The notes below the pieces were generated by a model that saw only the letters and a program-made list of their open reading frames with translations, had not been told where the DNA came from and did no database searches. From contig CAVVST010000001.1 of assembly GCA_963750995.1 (NCBI GenBank), positions 248,001-312,000 on the forward strand: DNA of 64,000 bases, written 5' to 3'. Made by a program: the position numbers and the translations under genes. Shown here piece after piece: positions 52,478 to 63,138 of this stretch. The first letter of the stretch is position 1; each line of letters opens with the position of its first letter. Source of the stretch: CAVVST01 sp963750995. GTDB lineage: Bacteria > Acidobacteriota > Vicinamibacteria > Vicinamibacterales > UBA2999.

Positions 52478-53047
52478 TTATGGTTCCTGATAGCGAATGG
52501 AACCTATGGACGACAGCCCACCTGTCGGGTGAGCAGGAGGCAGCGTGCACGCCAAGGTGTAGTTGCCGTCGTCTTCCGCAGCGTCAACCGTCATGAAGAA
52601 GTCACCGTCGTCACCGTCCACGTCGTCGCTGCTGTCGTAGTGTTGCGCGACGTCGCTTAGGCCCTCACGATCGTTGCTGCGCAAACGACACTTCACATTG
52701 CCGATGTCGTTGGCGCCGGTGCCCGGATAATTGTCCTCAAAGTAGACGGTTAACCAATCGAGTGTGCTCGCCACCGCATCACGGACGATGGGACAAATGA
52801 CGCTGACGGCCTTGGTGGTGCTCCAGTTCACCACACGACCATTGACGCCATAGCGGATGCTGTCGCGGAGTTCTGCGATCGCGCTCGAGGACAGGTTGTC
52901 GAAGGGGATGTACACCTGACAAATGGTGGCGGGAAGAATCTTCGAATCAGTCGCTGCGTGAGCGAAGGCCGTGGGAGCGAGCACCGCCATGAGCACCAAG
53001 ATGGTGAGTGGTCGAAGGCGGGGGTGGTGAATGGAAAGGTAGCGCAT
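52478..53047 (-). CDS. Exported protein of unknown function
   Basis: ATG 53047 with AGGAG 7 nt upstream opens a signal peptide (LTILVLMAVLAPTAFAHAAT). 189 residues; four cysteines (TICQVY, VICPIV, VKCRLR, LACTLP) could form disulfides, and a long acidic stretch (DSSDDVDGDDGDFFMTVDAA) is present. Periplasmic or secreted; family not recognised. Confidence 0.6.
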   Translation of the reverse strand: MRYLSIHHPRLRPLTILVLMAVLAPTAFAHAATDSKILPATICQVYIPFDNLSSSAIAELRDSIRYGVNGRVVNWSTTKAVSVICPIVRDAVASTLDWLTVYFEDNYPGTGANDIGNVKCRLRSNDREGLSDVAQHYDSSDDVDGDDGDFFMTVDAAEDDGNYTLACTLPPAHPTGGLSSIGSIRYQEP

Positions 53048-53340
53048 CTTCGTTCTCCTGTGAGATGCATGTCGGTGCGGGGTATCCACATCCGGCGCGT
53101 CTCATCGTGTAGAACGCACGCGACACACCGATTCCCTCACCCCTGCGCTGCACCGCCGGGAGTGACATGCCAGGCGGATATGGACGGTCCCCGATGGGCA
53201 CGAACGCAGGGGCGGCCTACCGTGTGATGCAGTCGGGGCGTGATTGCTCTCCCCGTGGCAGGGATGTTGGGGTAGCATCTCGGAGGCTGCGGGGCTCCGC
53301 AAGCCGCGAACGATGCTGCTCATGCCGCGGACGCAAGACA

Positions 53341-53925
53341 ATGATGGGCCGAGAGCGTATTCAGATCGTTGAGGAGTCGATCCGCGCGGGATTCGCTGAG
53401 TATGCACGAGTGCCGATCGCTTTCATGGTCGAGAAGGTGTTCGACATACGAGAGGAAAAGGGCTTTACGCCCGCGCTCTCAGAGCGAAAAATCCCTGTCC
53501 CATATGTAAAGGACTCCGACCGCGTCGAACATCCCACAACGTGGCCGGCGCGGTTCGATGTGTCTAACTGGGGCTTGCTGGCAGCGATCGTCGGAGGACA
53601 GCGAGTGGGCGGCGCCATCATCGCCGTCGATACGCCCGGATTGGTGATGCTCGATGGTCGCAAGGATCTGGCCGTCCTCTGGGACATCCGAGTGTCGCCG
53701 GGAGCGCGCCGCAAAGGAATTGGATCGGCGTTGTTTCATGCGGCTGAACAGTGGGCGCGGTCACGGAACTATCGGGAAATTCGGGTGGAGACGCAGAACA
53801 CCAATTTGACCGCGTGCCGGTTCTATGAACAGCAGGGATGCGTGCTTGAAGTCGTCAATCGGCGCGCCTATCTGGAAATGCCAGAAGAGATTCAACTCTT
53901 GTGGCATAGACGTCTCGGCGCGTAA
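53341..53925 (+). CDS. GNAT-family N-acetyltransferase
   Basis: 194 residues from ATG 53341 (53344 also possible); the frame is open further upstream but that part is not conserved-looking. The N-terminal region (VEKVFDIREEKGFTPALSER) resembles streptothricin-acetyltransferase-like proteins. The acetyl-CoA motif is WDIRVSPGARRKGIGSALFH, followed by ETQNTNLTACRFYEQQGCVL. Substrate unknown. Intact, unlike the GNAT remnant at 26.7 kb. Confidence 0.8.
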   Translation: MMGRERIQIVEESIRAGFAEYARVPIAFMVEKVFDIREEKGFTPALSERKIPVPYVKDSDRVEHPTTWPARFDVSNWGLLAAIVGGQRVGGAIIAVDTPGLVMLDGRKDLAVLWDIRVSPGARRKGIGSALFHAAEQWARSRNYREIRVETQNTNLTACRFYEQQGCVLEVVNRRAYLEMPEEIQLLWHRRLGA

Positions 53926-54007
53926 CCTCGGAACTCCACCTGCGCCGACTCCTCCTGAGAAACGGTTGAGCTCAACTTTGTACTTGCTACTGCCGATAGA
54001 ACCCTTG

Positions 54008-54289
54008 ATGGCGAATAGGAAAGGCGGGGGGCCACAGAATCCAGAGGAACCGGTCGTCGAAATCATCGTGCGCAGGGGCGCGCTTCGGCGGTTCGACCGG
54101 CTTCAGAAAACCGTTGCTGACCTGCCTGTAAAACTGTCCTGGGACCGGCGGCTGCACAATCGGCGCAGGTCGTCGAGCAGTATCGAGCGTGAGCAGCGAC
54201 TGGAGGATCGGCGCAAAGCTCCGCCCTTTACGTGGGAGACCGCCGATTTTGTTGTGGTGGAGCGGCCGACGCACAGCGACTCCGACTAG
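54008..54289 (+). CDS. Conserved small basic protein
   Basis: 93 residues from ATG 54008. ALRRFDRLQKTVADLPVKLS, WDRRLHNRRRSSSSIEREQR, LEDRRKAPPFTWETADFVVV has the R-R-x-x-D-R-R spacing and closing W-x-x-x-D-F-V-V-V of short hypothetical proteins in this group. Function unknown. Confidence 0.55.
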   Translation: MANRKGGGPQNPEEPVVEIIVRRGALRRFDRLQKTVADLPVKLSWDRRLHNRRRSSSSIEREQRLEDRRKAPPFTWETADFVVVERPTHSDSD

Positions 54290-54423
54290 ATGAAATCGCC
54301 TGAGAGAGAAGTGCGCACTCGTCAGAATTTGTGAGGCGAGTGGACGCTAGAAGGTGAATACGGTGTGCCAACGTGCGTTGATCCTAGAGACTGCACGGCT
54401 CCATGGTCTGGAGCGACTGTCGT

Positions 54424-57153
54424 TCAGAAGCCGACGCGGGCGGCGAGCTCGATGCGTCGCGGAGTCAATGCGCGGTTCGCCGTGGCAAACAGCGGAGAAG
54501 TGACGACCCCGTTGAAGTCGGCGTAGTTCACCCGGTTGGTGACGTTTTCAGCGCTCGCAGTGACAGTCACATATGGTGTGCCTCCACCCGTCGACCGAGT
54601 CGAGCCGAGAAGGAACCTCTTTCCCACACCGACGTTGAGGACGAATTGCGACGGACCAACACCGGTGTTCCGGTCGATTATCGGCTGACCAGCGGGGCGC
54701 GACAAATCGAAGGTTCCGAATGGTGTCACCAGCGCATCGACATCGCCTGACACCCCCACGGCGGGGCGGTCCACAAACAGCAGGTCCCCGTTGTCATCGC
54801 GACCGGTCGTGATATTGAACGGACGACCCGAGCTGGCGGTCAGCAAGGCGCTTACCGACACGCTACCCGGCAGGCTCACGACGCCACCAGCGACCGCACG
54901 ATCACGCTCGTCGTCGCCCGCGCGTCCGAATTCCCCCTGCAGAGTGGTGGAATCTGCCGCCATGCTGTATGGGCCGTCGGTGTCGCTTCGTGACGATCCC
55001 CGCGTGTAGGTCGCGAACATCGAGACGCGCGTAAACGAACCGCGAACCGTGACGCTGATCTCCTGCGTCGTCGAGCGGCCGGCTGACGCAAACTGCAGTA
55101 CCGGCCCCGCATCCGGACGTGGCCGCACGCCCGTGACTGGATCCCGTTCGTTGATGTTGAGAGTGCGCAGCAGGTGCGCGCCACGCCGGTAGGTGTAATT
55201 GATCGAGGCGAACAGCGATTTCGCGATCTGCCATTCGTAGCTGGTCGAGCCCGCCGCCGTACGCGGTGTTTCGAGATCGTCGCTGACCCGCACCGTCGGC
55301 AGAAACGTGCCGATGCTCTCGACGGCGGCGGGGATGGTCGGAAAGAAGTCCGGCCGATCGACGACGTATTCGCGGACCTGAACGCCGTCGTACCTGAGCA
55401 CGTCCAGGGCGACATCGGCAGGGATGCGCGAATAGAACACGCCGCCGGCGATGCGCACGGTGTGGCGCGCGGCCGGCGTCCAGGCGAGGCCGCCGCGGGG
55501 TGCAAACGTCCACCGCGATCCACTCTGCTGCTGCAGATCGTGACGCAATCCATAGGAGAGTGTCACATTCGCCGACTGGTGCCAGTCATCCTGCACAAAC
55601 CACGACGCCTGCCAGTCGCGGAAGATAATGTGCGAATCGCCGCGCGCGATGGAAAAAAATGATGGGCCGTACCCCGCATCGCCCTCCAACGTCCGGAGGT
55701 AGCGATTCAGCGGCGTGGCGACGATGGCCCCGCTGCCGTCGATCGCCGATCCGAAGACGAACGTGCCGGCCTGATTCGTCTGCCGAAACTCGTCAACCGA
55801 TGAGGAGTCGAAGCGCGCACCCGCGCGGATTGCGTGGCGGTCAAGAGTCCGGGTGAACGCAGCGGTGACCGAGACATCATCCGTAGCGCGATCCAGATGA
55901 AGCGAGGCCTGATTGCCGCCGGCGTAGAAGGTGTCGAGCACGAGGACCGCCGGCGACTTGGTGAGCGCGTAGTCGACGAGCCTGCGGCGTTCGGCGCGAG
56001 CGCGAATTTCGGCCATGTTGCGTGACGAGAACGACGACACCAGCCCCACGCGAAGCGCGTCGGTTCTGCCATCGCGGTTGATGGCACGCTCGGGCAGATC
56101 CAGACCCGTCTGCAATCCCTGGTTGCGGGCCGAATCGCGGTTGCCGACCAGTTCGGCTGACAGCAGGTGGCGCGATGAGAGCGCGACGTCATTACGCACG
56201 CTGAACGAATCCGTTCGTGCCGGGGTGGAGACGCTCGCGACGAACGGCTCGGCAACGAGCCGAACGGGATCGACGTACGTGGAATTGACGATCAGGCGGT
56301 CATCTCGCCACCATCGACCGGCGTAGCCGAGGAAACTCCATCGGTTGCGGACGATCGGGCCGGCAAGATATCCGGAAAACGCCGCCGTGCTGGTCGGCTG
56401 CCGCACTGTCTCGAATGCGTTGCGCGCGTTCAGAGCGGAATCGTTGAACGTGAACTGCGACTCGCCCTGATAGCGGCTCCCCGCCGGCCTGGTGACGACT
56501 TCCACCACACCGCTCGACGGATCGGCGAACTCAGGGGCATAGGCGTTGGTCGAGATGCGGATGCTCAGGATGGATTCGCGCGGCGGCAGACGGGTCGTCA
56601 GCGGCTGGCCGTCGACGTATACCGCAACCTGGTCGGGTCGGCCCGACGTGACCGACAGCTCCTGCAGGACCTGCAGCATCATGTCCGGATCACTTGGCAG
56701 GAGATCCAGCTGCTCAGGGCCCAGCAGCAGTCCGGTTGGGCGCATGCCGGTCACGCGCCGAAGGTCCTCGAGCGAAGAGACGACCACCACGTGTTCTGCA
56801 ATCGCGACAGGAAGGGTGGCATCGCCGTTCGGGGCGCCACGAGCGGTGACCTCCAGTGACCGTTCGGTCGTCGCGAATCCCGGCATGGAGACGGAAAGGC
56901 GAAAGCGGCCAGGGCTCAGGTTTTCCAGTGTGTAACTGCCGTTCGCGTCGGAAGTCGTGGTCCATTGGCGCTGCGGCAGCTGCTCCGGCTGCTCTGCGGT
57001 GAGTGTCACCGCTGCTCCCGCAATGGCGCCGCCGGTGTTATCTCTGACGGTGCCGCGGAGTGCGAGGGCGTCTTGAGCCGACACGACGCGGCAGACGGCA
57101 ACCAGCACGAACAACGTGACCAGCCGAACGCGTCTGCGTATCGCCGTCGTCAT
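54424..57153 (-). CDS. TonB-dependent receptor with carboxypeptidase-regulatory-like domain (Oar type)
   Basis: 909 residues. Signal peptide to about 26; residues 30-110 are a carboxypeptidase regulatory-like domain (LRGTVRDNTGGAIAGAAVTL); about 130-230 form the plug (LPSDPDMMLQVLQELSVTSG); the rest is a 22-stranded barrel ending in Phe (IELAARVGF). Such receptors take up large ligands across the outer membrane using TonB energy, and in this group are often many per genome. It is divergent from the methyltransferase of the adjacent glycan locus. Ligand unknown. Confidence 0.88.
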   Translation of the reverse strand: MTTAIRRRVRLVTLFVLVAVCRVVSAQDALALRGTVRDNTGGAIAGAAVTLTAEQPEQLPQRQWTTTSDANGSYTLENLSPGRFRLSVSMPGFATTERSLEVTARGAPNGDATLPVAIAEHVVVVSSLEDLRRVTGMRPTGLLLGPEQLDLLPSDPDMMLQVLQELSVTSGRPDQVAVYVDGQPLTTRLPPRESILSIRISTNAYAPEFADPSSGVVEVVTRPAGSRYQGESQFTFNDSALNARNAFETVRQPTSTAAFSGYLAGPIVRNRWSFLGYAGRWWRDDRLIVNSTYVDPVRLVAEPFVASVSTPARTDSFSVRNDVALSSRHLLSAELVGNRDSARNQGLQTGLDLPERAINRDGRTDALRVGLVSSFSSRNMAEIRARAERRRLVDYALTKSPAVLVLDTFYAGGNQASLHLDRATDDVSVTAAFTRTLDRHAIRAGARFDSSSVDEFRQTNQAGTFVFGSAIDGSGAIVATPLNRYLRTLEGDAGYGPSFFSIARGDSHIIFRDWQASWFVQDDWHQSANVTLSYGLRHDLQQQSGSRWTFAPRGGLAWTPAARHTVRIAGGVFYSRIPADVALDVLRYDGVQVREYVVDRPDFFPTIPAAVESIGTFLPTVRVSDDLETPRTAAGSTSYEWQIAKSLFASINYTYRRGAHLLRTLNINERDPVTGVRPRPDAGPVLQFASAGRSTTQEISVTVRGSFTRVSMFATYTRGSSRSDTDGPYSMAADSTTLQGEFGRAGDDERDRAVAGGVVSLPGSVSVSALLTASSGRPFNITTGRDDNGDLLFVDRPAVGVSGDVDALVTPFGTFDLSRPAGQPIIDRNTGVGPSQFVLNVGVGKRFLLGSTRSTGGGTPYVTVTASAENVTNRVNYADFNGVVTSPLFATANRALTPRRIELAARVGF

Positions 57154-57439
57154 AGACTCCCAGTCTGCGGTACATCACGTGAAGCTGCAGTTGAGCTGTC
57201 GACCGCATGCGCGCACGCCGTATCCGCAGGAACGCTTGCTGGCCCTACGTCCTGCACCCGACATCCGAGCAGGAAGTCACTGCATTGTTACGGATGTGAC
57301 CTTCAGATAAACGGCGACGCGCGAACCGTTGCCGTCAAACAGCGCCTGTGCTCCACGCGATGTGCATCGAGATCGCGTATAAAAAATTCAGCGTATGTAA
57401 GCCTGTGATGCATCAATTCAACGAGGCACCATCCCTGGC

Positions 57440-58369
57440 GTGGCGTTCTACCTACGATCCTACGTTCTGTGTTTCGAGCTGTCTTCCGATACGGAGGAAC
57501 ATTACGTGGTGCACGACGACTGGCAGGCCAATCCTTTCCTCAGATTCGCGGGACCGGGCCATTTCTACTCGCCGATACCTGACCTCGATGTCGTGGATCG
57601 TTACAGGGCGAGTCTTTTCGACCTGACCGTGACGGACATTCCCGGTATCGACCTTCAGGCGCCACTGCAACTCGCGTTACTCGAGTCGTTTCGTTCGTAC
57701 CAAGTCGACATGCCGTTCACGGAAGAGCAGACGCCCGGCCTTCGCTATTACTTCGGTAATCCATATTTTTCCTATGGAGACGCCATCATCCTCTACTCGA
57801 TGCTGCGTTACCGCCAGCCGCGGAGAATCGTCGAGGTCGGATCCGGGTTCTCGTCGGCCGTCATGCTCGACACCAACGACCGTTTTTGTCATCGGGGCAT
57901 CAGGATGACATTCATCGATCCGTTCCCGCAGCGGCTGCTGTCGCTGCTGACCGGGGACGATGCGAGGCGGCACGAAGTCATCAGCGATGTGGTGCAGAAC
58001 GTCCCGATGGACCGGTTCACCAGTCTCGGGGCCGGCGACGTGCTCTTCATCGACTCATCCCATGTGGCCAAAGTGGGTAGCGATGTCGTGCATCTCGTCA
58101 CGTCTGTGCTGCCACGATTGCGCAACGGCGTTCTCATTCATTTTCATGACGTGTTCTGGCCATTCGGATACCCCGAGGCCTGGATTCGCGCCGGCAGAGC
58201 GTGGAACGAGGATTACCTGCTCAAGGCATTTCTTCAATTCAACGCCGCCTTCAAGGTCTTGTTCTTCAACTCGTACGTCGCTGAGCATCACCGGGCGACT
58301 GCCGAACGCCACCTCCCGCTGTTCATGAAGAACCCAGGCGGTGGTCTCTGGATCGAGAAGACCGCATAG
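57440..58369 (+). CDS. Class I SAM-dependent methyltransferase (Methyltransf_24 type)
   Basis: 309 residues from GTG 57440. The SAM motif is RRIVEVGSGFSSAVMLD; motif II, FIDPFPQRLLSLLTGDDARR; an aspartate-centred motif, DVLFIDSSHVAKVGSDVVHL. The C-terminal HFHDVFWPFGYPEAWI is typical of glycan-locus methyltransferases of this class. It stands first in a plus-strand group with a glycosyltransferase and an exporter, so a sugar or lipid-linked acceptor is likely. The start is uncertain. Confidence 0.75.
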   Translation: MAFYLRSYVLCFELSSDTEEHYVVHDDWQANPFLRFAGPGHFYSPIPDLDVVDRYRASLFDLTVTDIPGIDLQAPLQLALLESFRSYQVDMPFTEEQTPGLRYYFGNPYFSYGDAIILYSMLRYRQPRRIVEVGSGFSSAVMLDTNDRFCHRGIRMTFIDPFPQRLLSLLTGDDARRHEVISDVVQNVPMDRFTSLGAGDVLFIDSSHVAKVGSDVVHLVTSVLPRLRNGVLIHFHDVFWPFGYPEAWIRAGRAWNEDYLLKAFLQFNAAFKVLFFNSYVAEHHRATAERHLPLFMKNPGGGLWIEKTA

Positions 58370-58373
58370 AGTC

Positions 58374-58443
58374 GCGATCGTCCGGCGAAAGCTGAACACT
58401 ACGTGGCAGCGATCGTCCGGCGAAAGCCAGACACTATGTGGCA
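58374..58443 (+). repeat. Tandem duplication of a 35-bp unit
   Basis: Units 58374-58408 and 58409-58443 begin GCGATCGTCCGGCGAAAGC and differ at a few positions. It starts just after the methyltransferase stop. Confidence 0.75.
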
Positions 58444-58604
58444 GGCGCTCCGAGAGCAATTCGTGGGCCGGGGTGTCCGTACCTGCCGTCAAAGTCATGT
58501 GCTGGTCCGGCGTTTGCGTTCGCATGCCGCTCAGCTAGGGCTTCTACCTCAGTTCACCGTTCTCGCGCTGACATGGCGATTTCATTTGGGTAACCGTCCC
58601 CAGG

Positions 58605-61316
58605 ATGTACATGTCCGGCACTGTGCCTTTCGATCGTCCAGTCGTATCCGGCAAGTTCCTGCAGGTCAACGGACAGCGATGGCTGATCAAGGGCGTCAGT
58701 TACGGCACGTTTGCGCCGGATGCCGACGGCGTTCTGTTCCCCGCCTTGCCGCGCGTCGCTCAGGACTTCGACGCGATCTCCGAGCTCGAAGCCAACACCG
58801 TGCGCACCTACACCGCGCCGCCTGTTGCGGTGCTCGATGAGGCATCTCGTTGCGGCCTGCGCGCCATCATCGGCGTGCCCTGGATGCAGCACGTGGCGTT
58901 TCTCGATCGTCGAGCGGACGAACGTGAGATTCGGCGGAACGTCCGCAATCACGTTCGCCGTCTCGCCACGCATCCCGCGGCGATGCTGTTTGCGCTCGGG
59001 AACGAAATTCCGCCGCCGGTGGTGCGCTGGTACGGTCGCAACCGGATCGAGCACTTCCTGAGTGATCTGTACGACGAGGCAAAGTCGGCGGCGCCCGACG
59101 CGCTGCTGACCTACATCAACTACCCGCCGACCGAGTATCTTGAGACGCCGTTCCTCGACGTGTGCGCCTTCAACGTCTTCCTGCATTCGGAAGCGGAGCT
59201 GAGCGCGTATCTCGCGCGGTTGCATCACATCGCCGGCCCCAGACCGCTGCTGATCTCGGAGCTCGGCGCCGACCGCCTCCGCAACGGAGCAGAGGGCCAG
59301 TCGGCCCTCGTCCGCATGCAGCTGCAGACGGCACTGCGCGAGGGCGCGTGCGGCGCCGTCGTTTTCACGTGGACAGACGACTGGTGGCGCGGCGGGCGGG
59401 CGGTTGACGATTGGGCCTTTGGTCTCGTCGATGCGGACCGTCGACCGAAACCGGCGTATCGGACCGTGCAGGACGTCTTCCGTGCGCCGGTGCGCGCGGG
59501 AGTACCGCCGCCGCGCGTCTCGGTCGTGGTCTGTGCGTACAACGCTATTGCGACCATCGACGAATGCCTGGACGCGCTCGAACGCGTGAACTATCCCCAC
59601 TTCGAGGTCATCGTCGTCAACGACGGGTCGACGGACGGCACCGGTGCTGCCGCCGCGCGCTATCGGTCAGTCCGCGTCATCGACACACCGAACGCCGGAT
59701 TGTCAGCCGCACGCAACGTCGGTCTTCACAACGCGACCGGGGAGATCGTCGCTTACACCGACGCGGACGTGCGGGTCGATCCCGAGTGGCTGACCTATCT
59801 GGTGCAACCGTTTGCCGCGCCGGACGTCGCCGCCGCCGGCGGACCGGCGGTCATCCCCCCGGACGACCCGTGGTTCGCCCAATGCGTCGCACGTGCGCCA
59901 GGTGGTCCGACGCATGTCCTCCTCGACGATCGAGTCGCCGAGCACGTGCCCGGCTGCAACTGCGCCTTCCGGCGCGACGCCCTGCTCGCGATTGGCGGGT
60001 TCAACCCAGTGTTCTGGCGCGCCGGCGACGACGTGGACGTGTGCTGGCGTATTCAGGCAAAGGGCTGGAAGGTGGGCTTCGCGCCGGCGGCACTCGTGTG
60101 GCACCGGCACCGAGCCACGACCCGCGCCTACTGGCGGCAGCAGACTGGCTACGGCGAAGGTGAAACCTGGCTGATGGGCGAGCATCCGGACAAGTTTGTC
60201 GGCGGCCGCATCGACTGGCAGGGCCACATCTACAGCCCGCTGCCATTCCTGCGCTCGTTGCGGACCAAACGCATCAATGCCGGCCCATTCGGCACCGCCG
60301 GTTTTCCGTCGGTCTATCGCACCGACGCGCATCCGTTTGCGTACCTGCCGCACTCCGGGCGATGGCAGGTGGCCTGGATGGTGCTGCTCGCGACGGCGGG
60401 CGGCGCGACGGTGCTTCACGCACCGCTGGCGCTGCCGCTGCTCGGGCTGGCAACGGCCACGCTGCTCGCGACCCTCGTCAAATGTGCGCTCTACGGCCGG
60501 CATTCCGATATCTCGCGACTGCCAGCCATCGGCGGGCCTCTCGTGCCACGAGCGTGCTCGCGTATCGTCTCGCTATCGCGTGGCTGCATTTCGTGCAGCC
60601 GTTCGCCCGTCTCCTGGGAAGGGTACGGGGCATGATCAATCGGCCCAGGGCTCACCGTCGAGCGATACGCATCCGCTCTGGCCTGCCGGCCGGTGTGGCG
60701 GCAACGCAGATCGGCGATGCGCTTCGGTTGTTGCTGTCGTTGCCGGTGGAGACGTCGTACTGGAGCCAGCGATGGATTGACGTTGCCGACTTATTGCGGT
60801 CGGCAGCGAACCGTCTGCGCCAGCAGCGGGCGGTTCGGCAGATCGAGCTCGACAGCGGGTGGTGGGAAGACCGCGACCTGACGATCACCAGTCGCACGTG
60901 GTTCCGGCTCAGTGTGCGCGCCCTCATCGAGGATCATGGCGACGGTAATTGCCTGCATCGGGTCGCGGTCAGGTCGCGGCTGACGGCGGCTGCGGCGCTG
61001 CCGCTGTTCGTTGCGGCGGGCGCGGCGGTGGCGCTTCGTTACTCCGGGTTGTCCTGGCTGGCCAGCACGACGATCGTCGGTACGCTCACGCTCGCCGGCG
61101 CCGTCGCCACCGTGCTCGCCACATCCGGAGCGGTCCTGAAAACGTTGGCCGCAGCGGCAGAAGCGTCCGGCATGACGCCGGTACCGTCTACGCATCACGC
61201 CCGATCGCGCGGAAGCAAGGGCGCACGCACCGGTTCAGCCAGCAGGGCTGGCGCTGACAACCCTTCCCCTGACCGAAGATCCGGCCGCCTCGCGCGCCAT
61301 GGTCGGGGATCTGTAG
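58605..61316 (+). pseudogene. Glycosidase-like/GT2 glycosyltransferase fusion with C-terminal membrane part, frameshifts at the end
   Basis: Residues 1-300 are a (beta/alpha)8 glycosidase-like domain: FLQVNGQRWLIKGVSYGTFA, an acid/base-like Glu in LFALGNEIPPP and a nucleophile-like Glu in LLISELGADRL. About 305-550 are a GT2 domain (SVVVCAYNAIATIDECLDAL, VVNDGSTDGT, YTDADVRVDPEW, GDDVDVCWRI). The first frame carries hydrophobic helices up to about 60540, then breaks; the C-terminus continues in a second frame (LAYRLAIAWLHFVQPFARLL...) and after about 61175 in a third, to TAG 61314-61316. The catalytic parts are intact in one frame; indels are at the end only. Confidence 0.75.
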
Positions 61317-61320
61317 CGTC

Positions 61321-63138
61321 ATGCATTCGTACGAGTATTTCCGCAAAGCGTCCTCGTACCTGCGTCCCTACCCTGGGCTGACGGCAGCGTCTGTCCTTGC
61401 GACGCTGTTGTTCGTCGGCGCCGGCCTGCTCACGCCGTGGCCGATGAAGTTCCTCGTCGACAGCGTGCTTGGCGAGGCGCCGCTGCCGGAGTTTCTGCGG
61501 AGCATCGTGCCCGCCACCGACAAGCTGAAGCTGCTGGTGCTGATCGTGTCCGCCGGCTTTGCGGTCGCGCTCGTGTCGGGGCTGCTCAACGTCCTCACGA
61601 CGTATCTCAAAACCAAGCTCGAGATCGCCATGACGCTCGACTTCCGCAGCCACCTCTTTCAACAGGCGCAGCGGCTGTCGATGGCGTATCACGATCAGCG
61701 TCGGTCGGGCATGGTGATCTACATCATCAACTCGCTGGCCGGTGCCCCGGGCAGCGTCATGCTGAGCGGGCTGCCGTTCGCCCAGAACGTATTGACGCTC
61801 GCCGGCATGCTGTGGGTGTCCTACCGCCTCAATCCGACGCTAGCGCTGCTGTCGCTGTCGATCGTTCCATTTCTCTACTACTCGGTCGGCTATTACAGCC
61901 GGCACATCCGCCAGCGGCTGATCCACGTCAAGGGCATGGAGGGGGAGTCGCTCGCCATCATTCACGAGGCCCTCATGATGCTGCGCGTCATCGTCGCCTT
62001 CGGGCGCGAAGACCACGAGCATGCGCGGTTTCGCGAGCAGGGCCGCCGCGCCCTTGACGCGCGCGTCGACGTCACGGTGCGGCAGACGGTCTTCTCGCTG
62101 GCGGTCAATGCGACCACCGCGATGGGCACGGCGATGGTGCTCGGCTACGGCGCATATCTGGTGCTGCAGCAGCAGCTCACCGTTGGTGAGTTGCTAGTGG
62201 TGGTCGCCTACATCGGCTCCGTGTACAAGCCGCTCGAAGCGATCAGCGGCACCATCGGGGCGCTGCAGGATCAATTTGTCAACCTGCAGATGGCGTTCGA
62301 CCTGCTCGAGAAGGAGCCGGACATCAAGGACACGCCCGGGGCAGTGGCGATTGAGCAGGCCACCGGTCACCTGCGGTTCGACCATGTGTCATTTCGATAT
62401 CAGGGGCGCCCCGAGACGTTGTCGGACATCTGCTTCGACGCGGTGCCCGGTGAGGCGGTGGCCATTGTCGGCGCGACCGGCGCCGGCAAGAGCACGCTGG
62501 TCAGCCTGCTGCCCCGGTTCTACGATCCGTATGCCGGACGCATTCTGCTCGATGGCCGGGATGCCAAGTCACTGACCCTGCGCTCGCTCCGCGGTCAGAT
62601 CAGCATCGTGCAGCAGGAGCCGCTCCTGTTCTCGGGGACGATTGCCGAGAACATCCGCTACGGCCGCCTGGACGCGACGATGGACGAGATCGTTGCCGCG
62701 GCGAAAGCCGCGAACGCGCATGAGTTCGTTGCGGCGCTCCCGCAGGGATACGAGACCGTGCTCGGCGAGCGCGGGGCACAGCTGTCCGGTGGCGAGCGTC
62801 AGCGCATCTCCGTCGCCCGCGCCTTCCTGAAGAACGCGCCGATCCTGATTCTCGACGAACCCACGTCATCGATCGACTCCAGGACCGAGGCGGTCATCCT
62901 CGACGCGCTCGACCGGCTGGTGGTCGGGCGCACCACGTTCATCGTCGCCCACCGCCTGTCGACGCTGCGCAACGTGTCGAAGATTCTCGTCATGCACCAT
63001 GGCCGGATCGTCGAACAGGGTACCCACGATCAGCTACTGGCCCGAGGCGGTCTCTATCGACAGCTCTACGACGTGCAGACAGGCCAGGCCAGAGCCTTGC
63101 GGACGCCGATCGCCGCGATACCTGCGGGGTCGGTATGA
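61321..63138 (+). CDS. ABC exporter, fused permease-ATPase (MsbA/lipid A-type)
   Basis: 605 residues. Residues 1-310 hold six membrane helices (LTAASVLATLLFVGAGLLTP, LLVLIVSAGFAVALVSGLLN), about 345-585 the ATPase with Walker A GATGAGKST, Q-loop in IVQQEPLLFSG, signature LSGGERQR, Walker B ILILDEPTSS and the switch His in VAHRLST. It exports lipids, glycolipids or peptides. It starts 4 bp after the glycosyltransferase stop, and its TGA overlaps the next ATG (ATGA), so it is part of the glycan operon. Confidence 0.9.
   Translation: MHSYEYFRKASSYLRPYPGLTAASVLATLLFVGAGLLTPWPMKFLVDSVLGEAPLPEFLRSIVPATDKLKLLVLIVSAGFAVALVSGLLNVLTTYLKTKLEIAMTLDFRSHLFQQAQRLSMAYHDQRRSGMVIYIINSLAGAPGSVMLSGLPFAQNVLTLAGMLWVSYRLNPTLALLSLSIVPFLYYSVGYYSRHIRQRLIHVKGMEGESLAIIHEALMMLRVIVAFGREDHEHARFREQGRRALDARVDVTVRQTVFSLAVNATTAMGTAMVLGYGAYLVLQQQLTVGELLVVVAYIGSVYKPLEAISGTIGALQDQFVNLQMAFDLLEKEPDIKDTPGAVAIEQATGHLRFDHVSFRYQGRPETLSDICFDAVPGEAVAIVGATGAGKSTLVSLLPRFYDPYAGRILLDGRDAKSLTLRSLRGQISIVQQEPLLFSGTIAENIRYGRLDATMDEIVAAAKAANAHEFVAALPQGYETVLGERGAQLSGGERQRISVARAFLKNAPILILDEPTSSIDSRTEAVILDALDRLVVGRTTFIVAHRLSTLRNVSKILVMHHGRIVEQGTHDQLLARGGLYRQLYDVQTGQARALRTPIAAIPAGSV

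Noticed and set aside
58374..58443. 35-bp tandem units as a CRISPR array
   Set aside because: Only two units, directly abutting with no spacer, and no cas gene nearby.
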